From contig JAZNOG010000069.1 in assembly GCA_045580645.1 (NCBI GenBank), positions 1-13,849 on the forward strand: 13,849 nucleotides of DNA, given 5' to 3'. Origin of the DNA: HGM10836 sp045580645. Its GTDB lineage: Bacteria > Bacillota_I > Bacilli_A > RF39 > UBA660. Position 1 is the first letter of the stretch; every line of letters starts with the position of its first letter. Shown piece after piece: positions 13,679-13,849 of the stretch. The position numbers and the translations under genes are program-made. The notes under the pieces are model-generated. The model was not told the origin of the DNA. It was given only the letters and a program-made list of their open reading frames with translations, and made no database searches.

Positions 13679-13849
13679 ATGATAGGAAGAATATTAAAAA
13701 ACATAAGAAAAATACGAGGCCTAACTCAAGAAAAACTAGGCAAAGAATTAAATATAGCAAATAATACAATATCTAACTACGAAAATGAAGAATGTAATCC
13801 TGCATTTTCAACAATAAAAAGAATCACAGATGTATGTGATTTTGAAATA
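13679..13849 (+). CDS. XRE-family helix-turn-helix transcriptional regulator (3' end cut)
   Basis: Partial gene, 57 codons visible and running off the right edge. The sequence IGRILKNIRKIRGLTQEKLG, then KELNIANNTISNYENEECNP and TIKRITDVCDFEI is a classic Cro/CI-type HTH_XRE domain: helix 1 to about residue 14, turn with LTQEKLGKEL, recognition helix NNTISNYE, and the following 'P....+.I...' helix. Two in-frame ATGs exist, at 13673 and 13679. The second is favoured because AAGGTGG (13665-13671) is eight bases ahead, while it is only one or two bases from the first. It may be the phage repressor or an accessory regulator; being to the right of the lysis module and reading in the same direction as the late genes, it may open a lysogeny module. 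Confidence 0.9.
   Translation, partial: MIGRILKNIRKIRGLTQEKLGKELNIANNTISNYENEECNPAFSTIKRITDVCDFEI

Noticed and set aside
1..13849. Full reassignment of TAG to Gln (code 15)
   Set aside because: Large genes contain no internal TAG and nearly all products are full-length under the standard code; only the weaker leakiness/partial recoding idea is kept as a finding.
13303..13849. tRNA gene or attachment site right of the terminator
   Set aside because: No cloverleaf-like sequence or repeated core seen in the window.

Overview
The window is the right part of the late (structural and lysis) operon of a siphovirus-type phage or prophage, followed by the edge of what looks like a lysogeny or regulatory region. 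The host is most likely a low-GC Bacillota bacterium, probably a Clostridia-like gut organism. The evidence is strongly AT-rich DNA, heavy use of ATA (Ile) and AGA (Arg) codons, strong AGGAGG-type ribosome binding sites, a phi13-type major tail protein, and an NlpC/P60 plus CW_7 endolysin. This is inferred from composition and gene families, not from a database search.

Layout on the + strand: HK97-fold major capsid protein (its ATG appears to lie one base outside the left edge), gp6-like connector (1222-1521), head closure protein (1514-1822), HK97 gp10-like protein (1812-2216), tail terminator-like protein (2213-2524), phi13-type major tail protein (2540-3118), tail assembly chaperone with a second overlapping-frame ORF (3122-3737), a hairpin, tape measure protein (3777-6567, reading frame broken near 3890), distal tail protein (6579-7424), baseplate protein (7435-8124), DUF859/Fn3-like repeat protein (8144-9763), Tal-like hub protein fused to a tail-collar/HxH fibre tip (9764-11755), a membrane-anchored coiled-coil protein (11766-12128), an LLH-type holin (12130-12426), an endolysin (12439-13302) and a strong terminator. 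Most genes overlap or are separated by fewer than 25 bases, so this is one transcription unit whose promoter lies outside the window.

Right of the terminator a small two-helix membrane protein runs on the minus strand (13312-13539) from its own near-consensus promoter. Next come a 15-bp perfect inverted repeat and the start of an XRE-family helix-turn-helix regulator on the + strand, cut by the window end. This looks like a lysogeny control or prophage accessory region next to the lysis module.

The most interesting points are about decoding. The tail chaperone needs a +1 shift (candidate site TTT-T) or another recoding event to express its second ORF. The tape measure N-terminus is separated from its body by a +1 shift at AGG-C-GGG. 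All four genes that end in TAG have an unusual context: two are TAG-TAA tandems, one has an in-frame TAA four codons downstream, and one TAG is the only codon separating two long same-frame ORFs. A further TAG sits two codons after a well-placed Shine-Dalgarno/ATG at 3486. Most proteins nevertheless look complete under the standard code, so recoding of TAG is a hypothesis only.
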